Shown: positions 47,031 to 58,989, counted from the first letter of the stretch. The stretch is DNA of 64,000 nucleotides from Sialis fuliginosa (GCA_961205875.1 OY540817.1:12373001-12437000); one strand, 5' to 3'. Numbers and translations: made by a program. The notes: a model not told the origin generated them from the sequence alone.

Positions 47031-48055
47031 TTATGTAATAGGTGTATTTATAGATGTGTGTGATGTTGATAGTAGTTTTCTATTTTAGTTTAATATATTT
47101 ATTCGATGTTTGCAGATATTTTCTTTTAAAATAGTTTACAATAAACATTTACACCTTTTTTTTACGAAGTACCGAATTGTATTGTTTACAGATTTCAAAT
47201 GTGACACATCATGGAAACAAAACACACCTTAATAATGATTTTTAGTCTTTTAATGTATGTAAATAGCCACGAACGTACATAGAAAAATTATCTTACTATT
47301 GATTAAAACTGCATTGAAATTGGTTCAGTAATTCAATATTAGTTGGATTTACATCAATATCATAACTATCATTGCTTACTTTTTCAATTTTATATATTTT
47401 TATTAAAAAATTTAATCATATAACTTGCCAGTTGTCAAATTAGAGACCAAAACGAGACTATAATTATAAAAATCGAGACGAGATATACATGACTCTCGTC
47501 TCGTATGCAGTTCTGTTTCGATCTTAATATTTCATAAAACAATAAGAATGCTTTTGATTATTTTAAATTCTATTTTACTATGTAATAATACTACTTTCCG
47601 TTATGTTTAATGATGTTCAAATACTTTATTCACCTTATTAACTGGAAAATATGAAGAAATTTGCTCGTTTATAAAACCATAATTTTCGAAATATATATGT
47701 ATTTACTTGAATTATATATTATTAACTAATAGAAATGCAACAGATGTATATTGTTTTTCTAGGTAAACAATTTTTTATTTACTGCAATTTTTGATATTTA
47801 CTTAAGTGTTAGTAGAAAACACATGATTCATCTTTTTAAATAGAAAACAACATAAGGAAATTACTCATAATGAACGATATTTTCAAGAAATATAGTTTAT
47901 GTCTATAAATCAAAGCTTATAATAAAATAATGCATCATCATTTACTCAACTATTTCTTGTAAATTACAGTGTAAAAACGCGATTAATTATCGAAATGATT
48001 GAAAGAACTAATTAACTCATCAACACAACCCAAATTCCTGGACCTACAAACATGA
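47031..48055. other. AT-rich stretch, nothing supported
   Basis: No gene or repeat termini recognised. Confidence 0.3.
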
Positions 48056-48057
48056 AA

Positions 48058-48140
48058 ATGTAGGGATGGATTTCTTTTATGATGTAAGCACCCATTGAAA
48101 AGAGATTTTCCGAAATCAACCCAAACGAGGGAGGGTTAAA
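48058..48140. repeat. TTTTATGAYGTAAGCAC dispersed repeat, copy 1
   Basis: GGATTTCTTTTATGATGTAA, GCACCCATTGAAAAGAGATT, TTCCGAAATCAACCC. The same order appears at 63695-63775 (TTCCTTTTATGACGTAAGCA, GGATTTTTCGAAATTGAATT). Class unknown. Confidence 0.55.
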
Positions 48141-48700
48141 ATTATTCTTTCTTAATCCGTGGTTTAAATGTATATTTACTTTTAAAATAATATTTTAACA
48201 ATAGAGCACAGCAGAAATTATAATACAATATAGATGTAACCAGCAATTTATGTTTAAACTAAGTAAGTATCAAGTTTTATGTGAGGTAATTTTGTCCGTT
48301 AAATCCGAAATCTGTTAAATACAGAAACATTATATCTAGATTTTACTGTATAGTCATGAAAATGTCAACTGTAATGTATGATAATTATAAGATATAAATA
48401 ATTCATTTACCTCGAAAGCAATCAACATGTTTTTGTATTTATTTTAGTCCAGGCAACGTAGAATTTTTTACTAGTGTAAAATTAGGGAAAATGTATGAGG
48501 TGCCAAATTTAAACAGTTTAGATTTCTCAAAAATATATCTTCTTGAAAATTATTTTTAAAACGGAAACAATTATATAAGATACTTATAAGTACTAAAAAC
48601 TGAGTGAAAGTATACATTTATGGAACATCGTTAAAAAATATCACTTCGCGTTTTTAGAAACATTAAGGTATCACTTTCGAATGCTACTGTTCTAGGTATA
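48141..48700. other. AT-rich stretch, nothing supported
   Basis: No features recognised. Confidence 0.3.
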
Positions 48701-48701
48701 G

Positions 48702-48740
48702 TACATGTATAATTAATTAATTATCCAATTATACATGTAT
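48702..48740. repeat. Palindrome ACATGTATAATT ... AATTATACATGT
   Basis: Two perfect 12-base inverted arms around a 12-14-base AT-rich spacer. It could form a hairpin or be a tiny foldback relic. In AT-rich DNA the functional meaning is uncertain. Confidence 0.6.
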
Positions 48741-48944
48741 GATCTTCTTTCCTCACTTAATTTTTATATGTATCGTATATCGCAGGCAATAGAATAAATC
48801 AGATTAAATTGTGGGAATATTTTTACTGAACAAAATGATGTTTATGTAATTACATCATGATTACTGTACATTTTAGGCTTTTGCGGTTATTGTGATTTAG
48901 ATTAATATTCTGTGTGGTATTGTTCAAGAATACTGTGAGATGTT

Positions 48945-49010
48945 GGCGGTGCTGGCCTTAGCAAGTCTGGCGCCCTGGGGATATTTATTTTTCCACCTTC
49001 TCTCCCCCTA
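48945..49010. repeat. hAT-like end fragment
   Basis: GGTGCTGGCCTTAGCAAGTC followed by TGGCGCCCTGGGG resembles the ends of hAT elements that start CAGGGCCGGCCTTAGG. No partner end. Confidence 0.35.
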
Positions 49011-50340
49011 AAAAAATGTTTAAAAATCACCGTAAATGTCAATTAAAATTGTATTTAATATTTTAATAATAAAATGTAGTTTATCTACAAACTGACTTAT
49101 GACGTGTAATATTTTAAAATTTAATAAATTAACATTTTAATGCATATGGGTATACGTTTAAGAAATGTACAAACACAACATTATTATATCGTTAATATTG
49201 CGACAAATATGAAAAATATTTTTTTGAATATTTGAAGTTCACTTTTACTATATTCCTTATAAAAACTATCGTAACCATTCCAAAATCACGGGCACCATGG
49301 CACCCTTCGATCGACCAATTTGTGTGTGTCTCAGAGACAAGATTGTCATATGCCATTATTTATTATTCAGAGTCGTCAACAGATGGCACTACTTGCAATT
49401 TAAAGTTTTAAATCTAAAAAATGGACAAAATCTGATATAACTTGATTCAATTGAAAGTGCTATGTATAACATATGGGAAAAATATGAAAAAAACCAACTA
49501 TATCCAACTAAAATTTTGCTTTGATAAATAGATGGTGCCCGCCGACATACCGGTTTTTTATAATTGGATACAAAAATGTTGGAAACTCCTGTTTTAGAGT
49601 AATGAAATGCTAAGAATAAGCCATAAAACGAAGTAAGATTTTATCAAAACTAATCCATAAAATCAGACGCATTCTAATAAAAGTAAATATTTATTTTTAT
49701 GACCAAAACTACAAGTTTCAATTTAAATCATCTTTTAACCGGAAATTCATTCATCATAATCTGATTTACAAACAGTGGTTTTGATTTAAGGTTTTATCAT
49801 AAAAATAGACCGGTTTACCTGATCTTTATGGTTCTCAACGATGATGCTCTTCGTCTTACATATTTATATTTATTTTTGGTATATAAACTTTTAAAGATCA
49901 TATACGACATAAATTTTCTTTTGACGGTTACAACATTCGATGCAAGCAGGTGTAGATATAAATTAGTTTTTATAAGAGTAAATAACGAAAATAGAGGACA
50001 TTTAATACCCGTTTTTATTTTATGTTACTGAAAATGAATGTCGTATATAAAAGCGTGTATGTACACATAGTTATATAATTAAGAGAAAAATATAGCTTGG
50101 TATATATTAAATAGTTTTTATAGAGATTTCATTATTTTGTCAAAAATATTACCTAATAACAATCACAAAATATTAACAGAGACTTTTTATGCATTTTTCA
50201 ACACTGATGATCTATTAAGTCTTACCTTAGATAACCTAAACTAAATATATACAACTTAACCACAAGAAAACAATGTCACTTGACACCTTTTTCGACTTCA
50301 CAAACTAACGTCGACGTTTACATGTAGGTAGTAAAATAGT
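49011..50340. other. Unassigned stretch
   Basis: Repeat-like pieces at 49270-49330 (CGGGCACCATGGCACCC) and 49535-49560 (GATGGTGCCCGCCGACATAC) may be two ends of one decayed element. No gene. Confidence 0.25.
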
Positions 50341-50354
50341 TTTCAAACTTCAAA

Positions 50355-50750
50355 CTCATTTTTATTGAAACCACGTTTTTAAAAACTGCGGAAAACGTAT
50401 CTTGGCTATTTTATATTAGATTGACTTGAAATTTTAACTGTAAGTACTTAGATAGATTTTATATCGAAGTATAAACGTTTTTTACGATTTGTTAACAATT
50501 ACAGTTTTTATAAATAATTTAAGTTCGTTTTTTTTGTCAAAAACGCGATTTTTTGTTCTGTTTTCCGCAGTGGAGCACATAGCAAAAAAATGCACGCTTA
50601 AGTCGCCATTTTGTTTTATATTTCATGAAAAACATTTTTTTGTATGTTTTGAGCCATGTACAATAAACCCTCTAAATTTAATTTGATCGCTTTTTCTTAT
50701 TATTCTAAAAAATAATTTCCGAAGTGACGATAAAATGTAACCCCTTAAGT
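50355..50750. mobile_element. Dispersed repeat (TAAGGGG-end family), copy 2
   Basis: Matches 30285-30629 in the same orientation (AAAAACTGCGGAAAACGTAT, TTTTCCGCAGTGGAGCACAT, TATGTTTTGAGCCATGTAC, AAATGTAACCCCTTAAG). This copy has about 50 extra bases in the middle (GTTTTTTACGATTTGTTAAC). Non-coding; the frames across it are by-products. Confidence 0.6.
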
Positions 50751-50929
50751 GACTAAGAAACCTCAGTTTCTCCGTTTTATTATTCATATCCTTATAATAC
50801 CAAAAACTAGTGTCATTTCCGCGACAACTACTCAAAATAGTGATTTCATAACCCTCTTAGGGATAGTCTATACCCCCATAACATGTTTTTAATTTATTTA
50901 AATATACCTCAACATCATGACAAAATCGC

Positions 50930-51160
50930 TGCTACATCAGTTGACAGTAAATATCATAACATGCATATGACAACATCAACAATAATAAATAATGATTATT
51001 GCAGTTATAGATTGATCTACTTCCGTTGTGCGACCTTGTGCACACAGAATCGTGGCGGCGCTGTGACGCAATCGATGAGACAGACACACTGTTCTGCTCT
51101 AATTCACTCACCGTTTCATTATCCACCGATGTAAATTATGTGGGAATACAATTGAAAGTG
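50930..51160. promoter_or_regulatory. Base-balanced unique island, possible enhancer
   Basis: Contains ACTTCCGTTGTGCGACC, GTGGCGGCGCTGTGACGC, CAATCGATGAGACAGAC and CTAATTCACTCACCG. Open frames on both strands of 64-83 codons lack any recognisable domain. Regulatory role inferred from composition and position. Confidence 0.25.
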
Positions 51161-51292
51161 ATAAATTGTTATAGATACTACTGCATGCATTGATTATTGC
51201 ACAAAAATATCTGCGTGTTTTTTTTTATTATGCAGAAGCAAATTCGGTGGAATAGTTGGAAATCGATATTTTATATAAATATGCACATTAGT

Positions 51293-51437
51293 ATTACATC
51301 AGTCTATTCGGAGAGGTTATTCTCGGAGGCAGGAAATGTTTTTGAAGAAAACATACATATGTAGGGCTAGAGTATTATTTAAAAAATCAGAACAAGTTTT
51401 ATTTTTAAATCATAACAATTGGAAATTTTCGAAAATC
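51293..51437 (+). pseudogene. hAT transposase C-terminal relic (frameshifted)
   Basis: The frame from 51293 reads ITSVYSERLFSEAGNVFEE. This matches the conserved C-terminal dimerisation (hATC) motif of hAT transposases, whose core is TSVPSERxFSxAG. It stops at TAG (51362-51364). In another frame from 51366 the similarity resumes with ARVLFKKSEQVLFLNHNN, the segment that normally follows in this family (…E-x-L-x-F-L-N). A frameshift and stop therefore separate the two halves. No catalytic DDE portion or BED zinc finger is visible upstream, so this is a dead fragment. Confidence 0.8.
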
Positions 51438-51687
51438 TTTGATATACAGGGAGAGTTATATCAGGTGGAACAAACTTGAACAATTTATTGAGAAAAAAAA
51501 CTCAAGCAAAAATGTTCATATGAACATGTGTCCGAAAACTTTTTGTGAGGGAGCTACAGATTTTGTCTTAAATCAGTAATAAAATTTAAAAATTCAGGAA
51601 AAATCTAGCCGGAATTTACAAGTTCCGGTCGGAACCGGAACCGGAATTAAATCGTGAATTCCAGCCGGAATTCCGGTGCACCCCTAC
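51438..51687 (+). mobile_element. 3' end of the hAT element, with terminus
   Basis: Following the transposase relic, CCGGAA/TTCCGG motifs are stacked at 51609-51676 (GTTCCGGTCGGAACCGG, CAGCCGGAATTCCGG). The sequence ends CGGTGCACCCCTAC, the inverse of a hAT-type end, TAGGGGTGCACCG. The position and order agree with the 3' end of the same element. The 5' end is not found. Confidence 0.6.
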
Positions 51688-51699
51688 TTTCATCACATA

Positions 51700-53270
51700 T
51701 ACGCCTATTTGGTTATTATCTTATCTATATTCTATGTATTTTGAAAAAGGAAAAAGTACCTAGACATAATATTCTTTGTATTTAGTTCGTTAACATACCA
51801 GAGTCATCTTACTCTTTCAAATTGTGTTAAATGAAGTAAGCGAAAAAGAATGAAAAAACTCTTTAAATATTTTTGTGTTATATATTTTACCCAAAAAGGT
51901 GCTTCACCTCAATTTTACACTTTTAACAAAACTAAAAATATAATCTATCTTGAATTAGAATCTATGCTGATTAAATATACAAAAACGTAATATTAATAAG
52001 CCACAGAAACATTATTAAATCAAGTAAGCTCTTTTTTAGAATAAATTGGAGTTCATAGAACACATTAAAATAGACATATATTCAAATTGTAATACATTTG
52101 AAATGCTTAAGTCAAAATTATCGTTTTTGGTATCAAATCCAATTAGATACACATCTATGATTTTTGCTACTTGTTTCTATAGAAAAAAAACTAACATCGA
52201 AAATATTTAACGAGTCTATAAATTTAAAGATTCATTGGGTAATAAATATAGATTAGTATATTTGTAAAAATTACTAACTATCGATAAATTATTAAAGATA
52301 CAAAGTTCTATAATGAACTTGTCTACTCAATTTAAGCTCAAAATAACTATACAGTGTTGAATTATTACGTGTTCTAACTAGTTCTAACTGTTCGAAATTA
52401 TATTTATAGTGATTTATTAGGCATCCGTTTTATATGGCCTTTGTAGGTTAGGTGATATTAAATTTATATTATACTAGTGTATAATTTTTGCTGCTTCGTG
52501 TACTTAGCAATGCTACTATATATTTTGTTTGCGATTTTATTAAATAAAAAAATAATGATAATTTATTTTCTACTGTACCTTTCAACATGTATATGAAATA
52601 TTCAGTTATTACGATCAAATCTACTTTTTATAGATTTGCTAATTCTGGTACTACTTGATTAGTGATATACTTTCAGAAATAAAAAAATATCTCAATATAT
52701 CATTAGTCTAGTCGTGAGACTATTTCGTATAGGGGTGGCGCTAGAAAAGAATGACGGAATCAAATTTTTTCAAGAAATTGGTAGATTTTGATGTATATAA
52801 CATGGCGATAACTCCTCCCCACTCCCCTTCGAAGGGTGGTAAATAACTTTCTAGAAGTTTACAAACTGTCTAAATTCAGTTATTTGGGAATATAACTAGA
52901 ATTATCAGTTTTAGAATAAAATAGGTTTCATAAATCTTAAAGCTGATAAAATTTTGAACAAAATGGTGTTTTTAAAAATTATGTATCATAAATAGTTATC
53001 GAAATAAAGCCCGCGAAAAAAATAATTTAGCGACGTCGAGTTTAGAAACCACGCCTAAAATGTAGTTTCGCTCAATCGCCACTGTGTTTAATGTCTTTAA
53101 TTGAATTTCAAAATGAAATTTTAAGTTATGATAGAAAAAAAAGTACCTTACATAATGCTTTGCACCCAATGTCGAAATCTTGAAAAATGTTTGAGTTATA
53201 AGCACTCAAAATTTTTAGTATTACAAAAAAAACCACAAAGAAGACCTTCTACACCGAATAAAATAAAATC
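51700..53270. other. AT-rich stretch with one balanced patch
   Basis: The patch at 52730-52850 (TAGGGGTGGCGCTAGAAAAG, CCCACTCCCCTTCGAAGGG) may be repeat-derived. No gene. Confidence 0.25.
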
Positions 53271-53474
53271 CAGCTAGGGATCGATGGAACATTTAATGCC
53301 CTAAATAATGGTTTGTAGCCGATCGTGATTACTTTTAAATTGGTTAAATTATAGGTAAATATATAAAGCACATAATTTAAAATATAATTATCACATTTGT
53401 ATTCAAAAACAGTGTATATTAAGTTTTTGTTTTTAAAATTTGTTTTTATATACTTACCTAAAAATGTTCAAGTG

Positions 53475-53494
53475 ATCAAGACTGGTGCCAGTAC
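53475..53494. repeat. Solo terminus of the ACCAGTCTTGG MITE family
   Basis: ATCAAGACTGGTGCCAGTACC is the right end seen at 42045-42064, here without the interior. Confidence 0.55.
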
Positions 53495-53499
53495 CTTAT

Positions 53500-54620
53500 T
53501 TGTTTTCTTGATAAAAATAAATTCCTTTTCGATTTTGAATGAATTTTCGTATATTCCTACTATTGTAAGTTTGAATACCCCTGATCAAGATACTCATATG
53601 AAATATTAACTTCTATAAATATAACTGTAATCTGAATATATCAAAGGTAAACCTTCAATTAATTTTAATAAAAATCGGTTAATATTATAAGATAAATCAG
53701 TACAACCTTCTATTCAATAATACATAAGTCACCTTTAGAGATGATATTATTTTAGATTAAAAACTAATTTATGTTACAGATAGAGTACACATAAATTATA
53801 TTTACTTAGCATAAATAATAAGATAAATTTGCATTTAAGTACGACGGCATTTGGATCATAGAATGCTCTGAATTTGTGTTGCGTCACGCACTTGTAGCAT
53901 CTCTGAAATACCTAACCTGGTTCGAGATACCAGATCAAATAATCTGGACCATAAATTACACTCACTCAAGGCTTTTATATTAAACTTTTGGTTTCTATTT
54001 CACTACATTCGTTTTGATTTTTCTGAACATTTTTTCATATATTTTTTATCTCTGATAATGACACATTTAATTTATTTTAACTTGCGGCCTTCATTTATTT
54101 TACTGCTCAGATGTTATATTTTTTATCTTTAATCCGGCACATGAAATATTACTTCAGTTTTTATTGTCATTATTTAATATAATGTGTTCAATATGTTGAA
54201 TTAGAATCTACTATGTTATTAATTTAGTTATCAATATTTGAATTTCAAATTTAAATATTAATGACTTTATTATCTTAACATTTTAATAATAGTTTTAAAA
54301 TCTTTATAGCAAATTTATACACTTGCTGACATAACAGTATTCAATTAATGAAAACTTTGAGAATCTATGCATATATTATTAAAATTAAGAACAATCTTTT
54401 TTTTATAACTATTAATTTAGTTATTATGTCTTAATTTGAACGAACTGTTTAAAATATATCCAACATAAAAAACGAATTATAAATATTAAGATGTAGCTGG
54501 TATCCGTTTAAATTAATTAATTGTTAAAAACATTATAAAATTAAACTGTAAAATTTAATCTATATAAATGATTTACAGTTTTTTTATAAATAGTTTACTC
54601 TTCTAAATGTTATCTTTACC
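53500..54620. other. AT-rich stretch with one balanced patch
   Basis: The patch at 53840-53960 (GTACGACGGCATTTGGATC, GCGTCACGCACTTGTAGC, GGTTCGAGATACCAGATC) might be regulatory or SINE-derived. No gene. Confidence 0.25.
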
Positions 54621-54628
54621 ATGTATAA

Positions 54629-54840
54629 CGGGGGTGGGCAACCTTTTTTGGTGGCGGGCCAAATTAAATAATTTTAGAACAAGTGCGAGACGCGTAATTT
54701 TTTTCTTCTTGATAATGAAAATAAATATTTTAACCTATAAAAGGCTTTTTTACATACAATGCTTTGAATTTTTTGAGGGAAAATATTTGATCCCTACATT
54801 TTTATATTGTACTTATCTATCCAAAACTAGAAGATAAATA
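54629..54840. repeat. hAT-like element fragment
   Basis: CGGGGGTGGGCAACC, then TTTTTTGGTGGCGGGCC, is close to the hAT end CAGGGGTGGGCAACC and its usual continuation. The A/T-rich interior has no transposase motif and no right end is seen. Confidence 0.5.
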
Positions 54841-55840
54841 ATTTTTTGAATTATTAACACTGCATTTTTTAAATGTTTTAAGATTCGCAAAATTATTTAG
54901 TTGATTAATCATCAAAGATCATAGCATTTTCAAAGTTATATTTCACAATATTTGTATCTACCATGTATTCTAAATTATAATTATAATCATATAATTAACT
55001 ATTTTATTAAAAAGGAAACATTTTCTTATAAAAAATCAGTCTTATCAAACAAATTTAATTGTTACAATCATCTATTCAATTAAAATATTGGATGAGTCCA
55101 AAAATACTGTTAACTACAAGTGACATATCGTTGTAAAGTTGAGCAAAAAACACATTCAAATATGCTATAGTCAACTTAGTGGCTCATAAGAAAAATTAAA
55201 GTTAGGGCTTGTAACTGGAAAACTAAAACTGATATAAAAATTCTAAATACAACAATCAATTTTACACAAAAAGTGCTTTAAGAAACCGCAAACAAAAAGT
55301 ACTTATCAACTTTGACAAAAAAGTTATAGCCATTTAAAAAATTTCCGAATTTTCAGATTTTTGGGTAACAATTATTAATATTTTTTTATGTAGTAATACT
55401 CACCCCTTCCTTACAAATAATAAATTTAACCGAATCTGTATCTCTTGCCGTTTAAGAATTCCCCATGCATTTCACGTTTATCTTGGACACTCTGTATATG
55501 ATTAAATGTACTATTTATGATTTTGTCTTTCAAATTAAAAGTATTTATGTAATATTGATTGAACCAATGAAGTTGTATCTACTTATCGAAGTACATGTAT
55601 GCAAAAAAATCAAAGTAGCATAAAAATGATAATTACATATTAATAATTACTTGTTCTCACAAGATAACTACAACGATTTAAATTATCATACGTGCAAGTT
55701 AATAGTCATAAGTTGACGAAAAATGATGCAATTAATACACATGTATATATCCCCATCTGGTTTCTTCAAGTATAATATTTATAAACATGTAATGGAGAAG
55801 AAAAAAGACATCTTGTGTTTATAAGAACAAGCTATGCACA
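54841..55840. other. AT-rich stretch, nothing supported
   Basis: No features recognised apart from a faint repeat-like patch at 55380-55500. Confidence 0.3.
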
Positions 55841-56060
55841 TACATGTTGAGATCAGGTATTTAATGAATGTGTAGCTCTGGAACTAGACACTCTGATAAA
55901 AGTGAGCCGTGGAGCGGCGTCCGATCAACCTGTGGTGAAAAATTAACACCGAAAACAACACGGTTTAAATATCGAGATTGTGTCGCCGTGTGCACGGATT
56001 CGTAAATATTATACGTTGGTTTACAAATAGCTTCCATTGTGGATACCGACCGAGCGTAAA
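55840..56060. promoter_or_regulatory. Base-balanced unique island, possible enhancer
   Basis: Contains GTGAGCCGTGGAGCGGCGTC, GATTGTGTCGCCGTGTGCAC and CCGACCGAGCGTAAAACGAC. Non-coding. A Helitron-like 5' end follows directly at 56081. Confidence 0.25.
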
Positions 56061-56080
56061 ACGACGTTCTTTTCTTAATT

Positions 56081-56190
56081 TCTATATATAAAAATGAATG
56101 TTCGTTTGTATGAAGCTTATATAGACTTGAGAATTACGAACCGATTTTAATGCGGTTTTCACCAATAATTAGATGATTTTTCTGAGCAGT
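56081..56190 (+). repeat. Helitron-like 5' fragment
   Basis: TCTATATATAAAAATGAATG, TTCGTTTGTATGAAGC, then ACGAACCGATTTTAATGCGG, is the layout of the 5' region of the element at 58048. No 3' CTAG end was located. Confidence 0.4.
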
Positions 56191-56770
56191 ATCGTGGCTT
56201 TTAATATTTTATGAAAATCTAAGATTTAACATCAAAGAACTAAAACTATGATCACGTCTCTTTCAAATATTTTGTGGAAAAAATAGATGATTTTTGACAC
56301 ATGTTAACAATTAAATATTTTGAAATATAGGTATTGATTGAAAATTGAAATATAAAGAAACATTTAACTTCCAAGAAAGATAAAATATCGAAATTAATTA
56401 TTATGATTGTTCTTAACCTCTTATTTATTTATTTTTGATATTCATACAGATTTTTTCAATCAAAATTTTTGTTTATTTTGTGTAAATTTCATGAATTTGG
56501 AAAAAAAAACAATTCACGGTGAATCTTATGTTGTGGGCATGTTGGGTGGGCATGTCTGGTGGGAATGATTACTTTATGTTTAATAATAATAATACTCTTT
56601 ATTATTATTAAATACAAATACAGGATGACCCACAGGCATGCATTGAAACTAATTAACGAGAATCTGCAATTTTTATTTTTGAATCGGATACAGAGTTAAT
56701 GCTCTATATCTTTATATTTACCAAAACATCTGAATATTTACAATGATGCCAAGTTTCACATTCAAAAGGT

Positions 56771-57160
56771 AAATAAATTATATGTAAAAAATATTTTTTT
56801 GAAACAAGCTTTTAGGTGTACTAAAACGAAAAAAATAAGTATAGTTTAAAGTAGGTAGTATTGAAGTCATCACTGAAACAGATATAATATTTTATGTTGC
56901 ATTTATTGTCTTAAATGCTTGTCACGTGCGAAAAGGCATTAATATATTTACCTAAGTATCGTACTTAGGAAAAAACATACTTAAAGTATGTATTTTTCTC
57001 TTCTATTCCCGCAACAGGCTTTTAAGACAATAAATTCAAAATAAAATATTATATTTATTTCAATGATGAACTTTAAACTTATTATTTAAACCTATTTTTT
57101 TCGTTTTAGTACACCTAGCTTGTTAAATTATTTAAAATATTTTTTACATATAATTTATTT
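56771..57160. mobile_element. Foldback element with inverted arms of about 150 bp
   Basis: The left arm from 56771 (AAATAAATTATATGTAAAAA, TAGGTGTACTAAAACGAAAA, ATATAATATTTTATG, TTTATTGTCTTAA) is opposed by the right arm to 57160 (TTAAGACAATAAATTC, AAAATATTATATTTATTTC, TTTCGTTTTAGTACACCTAG, TTTTTTACATATAATTTATT). The loop of about 80 bp includes GCTTGTCACGTGCGAAAAGG. Non-coding. Confidence 0.75.
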
Positions 57161-57217
57161 TCAAATTTTTAGTTACTGACTGATTAACTACCTAACTAAC
57201 ATAAAAACAGGTAAAAC

Positions 57218-57391
57218 TCGTCAAATCCTTTTATTTGATACCCATATCAAGGGAGTTGTGACGAAAAAGGTAATCCACCATCTTGGGGCGTCCGCCATAT
57301 TGAGTTTAGAATGACGTCAGATAGCTTATTGTATTCTACTTGTCAAACCCTTTCATTGAATACCCATATCAAGGGGGTTGTGACAAAACAG
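57218..57391. repeat. Direct repeat TGATACCCATATCAAGGG family
   Basis: Unit 1 (57218-57270) and unit 2 (57338-57391) share TCAAAYCCTTT, GAATACCCATATCAAGGG (TGATACCC in unit 1) and GTTGTGAC. Between them, CATCTTGGGGCGTCCGCCAT and GAATGACGTCAGATAGC. It resembles a common insect dispersed repeat (from memory). Confidence 0.5.
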
Positions 57392-57479
57392 ATAATAATT
57401 GGACTTAGAACAATATTAGATACACTATATTGCATTGTCATCGGACATATGTATGCACGTACAAATGAAGCTTATAAGG

Positions 57480-57725
57480 GATAATATCATAACCAATAAT
57501 CCTGGCCCTTGTTTGCGAGGCTTGTTCACACATTAGCACAGAGCGCGCTGTGACATAAAACCCGTGATGGATGGCGCACTCAGATCCGCACTGTTGTACT
57601 CATTTGTATGCGCCTATCACGACACGGCATCGGTATCAATCAGTATTGCGTTACCCTGGTTAACCCCATACCTCATACACATGTCTCTGCACCCGGACCG
57701 GTTGTGTGTGAAATCTTAGGGTTAT
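57480..57725. promoter_or_regulatory. Base-balanced unique island, possible enhancer
   Basis: Contains CACAGAGCGCGCTGTGAC (near-palindromic), GGATGGCGCACTCAGATCC, ATCGGTATCAATCAGTA (57629-57645, near-identical to 35629-35645) and GCACCCGGACCGGTTGTG. Non-coding. The shared 17-mer raises it above other islands. Confidence 0.35.
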
Positions 57726-58047
57726 AAGTGCGTATTTTATGAAATGTGGTATTTTTTTATACTATTTTTTTCTTCATTGTTTTATCTGCATATTAATATA
57801 TTAATACAAGTATTTTGGGTATTTTAAATATTTGTAGCACACTTGTTTTTAAATGGTTTTCGAAAATGGTTTGAGATCTTTAAAATTTGTATTCAGTAAG
57901 TACACCTACAGATAACATTTAACGTTTTATGCCAGTGGTTTGTAGTCTTTAATAGTATGCGAACTGTTATTCAGTTAGCTATAAATATATACACTTATTT
58001 TTATTATAGAACAAAAATTATTTATAATATATTTTTAAAAATTTCAA

Positions 58048-58645
58048 TCTTAATATATGTATAAAAACGTTGGTGCGTATGTATGTGTTCTCATCAGGCC
58101 TAAACTACTGGACGTATCTAAACCATATTCATATCATATATTTGTTTGGTGCTCCGATAAGTTTATAGATTTTTTGGACCCGGTAGGTGGCGCAGGGATC
58201 GAGATATTTCGAAAATTGTATTTTTTCCATATGAAAAATATATCAAAACATTGATTATTTGTATCTGATATAATCAGGCTTAAACTACTAGACGTATCGA
58301 AGCCATATTTACACCATATGCTCGTTTGTTGCTCTGTTAGGTTTATCTTTTTTTGAATACGGTAGGCGGCGCTGGAGTCGAGAATGTGTATTTATGGTCT
58401 GATTTGGCTCATATTCAGTATAAATGTTAGTTAACTGGAAAAATATTTTTACAAAAAATGGACCCGGTAGGTTGCGCTGGAGTCGAGATATTTACGAAAA
58501 TGTGTATTGATGGTCTAATTTTTAAACAAATTATTTTTGGGCAGAACATCGTTTGCCTGGTCAGCTAAAACAACAATTACAACCCTTCATACGTTGTAGG
58601 AGATGAAATATTAACTTCCGTGCGAAGCCGGGACGGGTTCGTTAG
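58048..58645 (+). mobile_element. Helitron-like element with tandem internal units
   Basis: A precedes TCTTAATATATGTATAAAAA. The 3' part reads CCGTGCGAAGCCGGGACGGG, TTCGTTAG before T; the usual CTAG is TTAG here. Inside, the block AGGCCTAAACTACTGGACGT … GGACCCGGTAGGTGGCGCAG recurs at about 58095-58205 and 58270-58385. A third partial repeat, GGACCCGGTAGGTTGCGCTG, is near 58460. No coding. Confidence 0.6.
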
Positions 58646-58989
58646 TGTCATATACTTAAATACAAAAAAATGTGAGTATACTATCTACGAATTTTAGTGT
58701 ATTTTTACTTTGGAAAAATGTAAATTTTCTCTTCTGCTGCGATTTCACTATATTAACAATCAAAAGAAAAAAGCATCTATTAATTTGGATATATCTTTAA
58801 ATAATAAATCAATTCGATATTGCGTAGATGAACAACATACTTTGAAAGAAGAGTATGATTGATTAGTGAAAGAAAAAATATACACACTTTTTTTTTCATT
58901 TGTTTACAAGCAAGATAATACATAAAAATCAAAACAAATATGATAAATCCCATATAAGTTTGTTTGAATATAAATATTATACACGATCT

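Noticed and set aside
54607..54837. 76-codon plus-strand frame
   Set aside because: It overlaps a hAT-like end, with a translation made of the terminus and A/T-rich interior; no domain.
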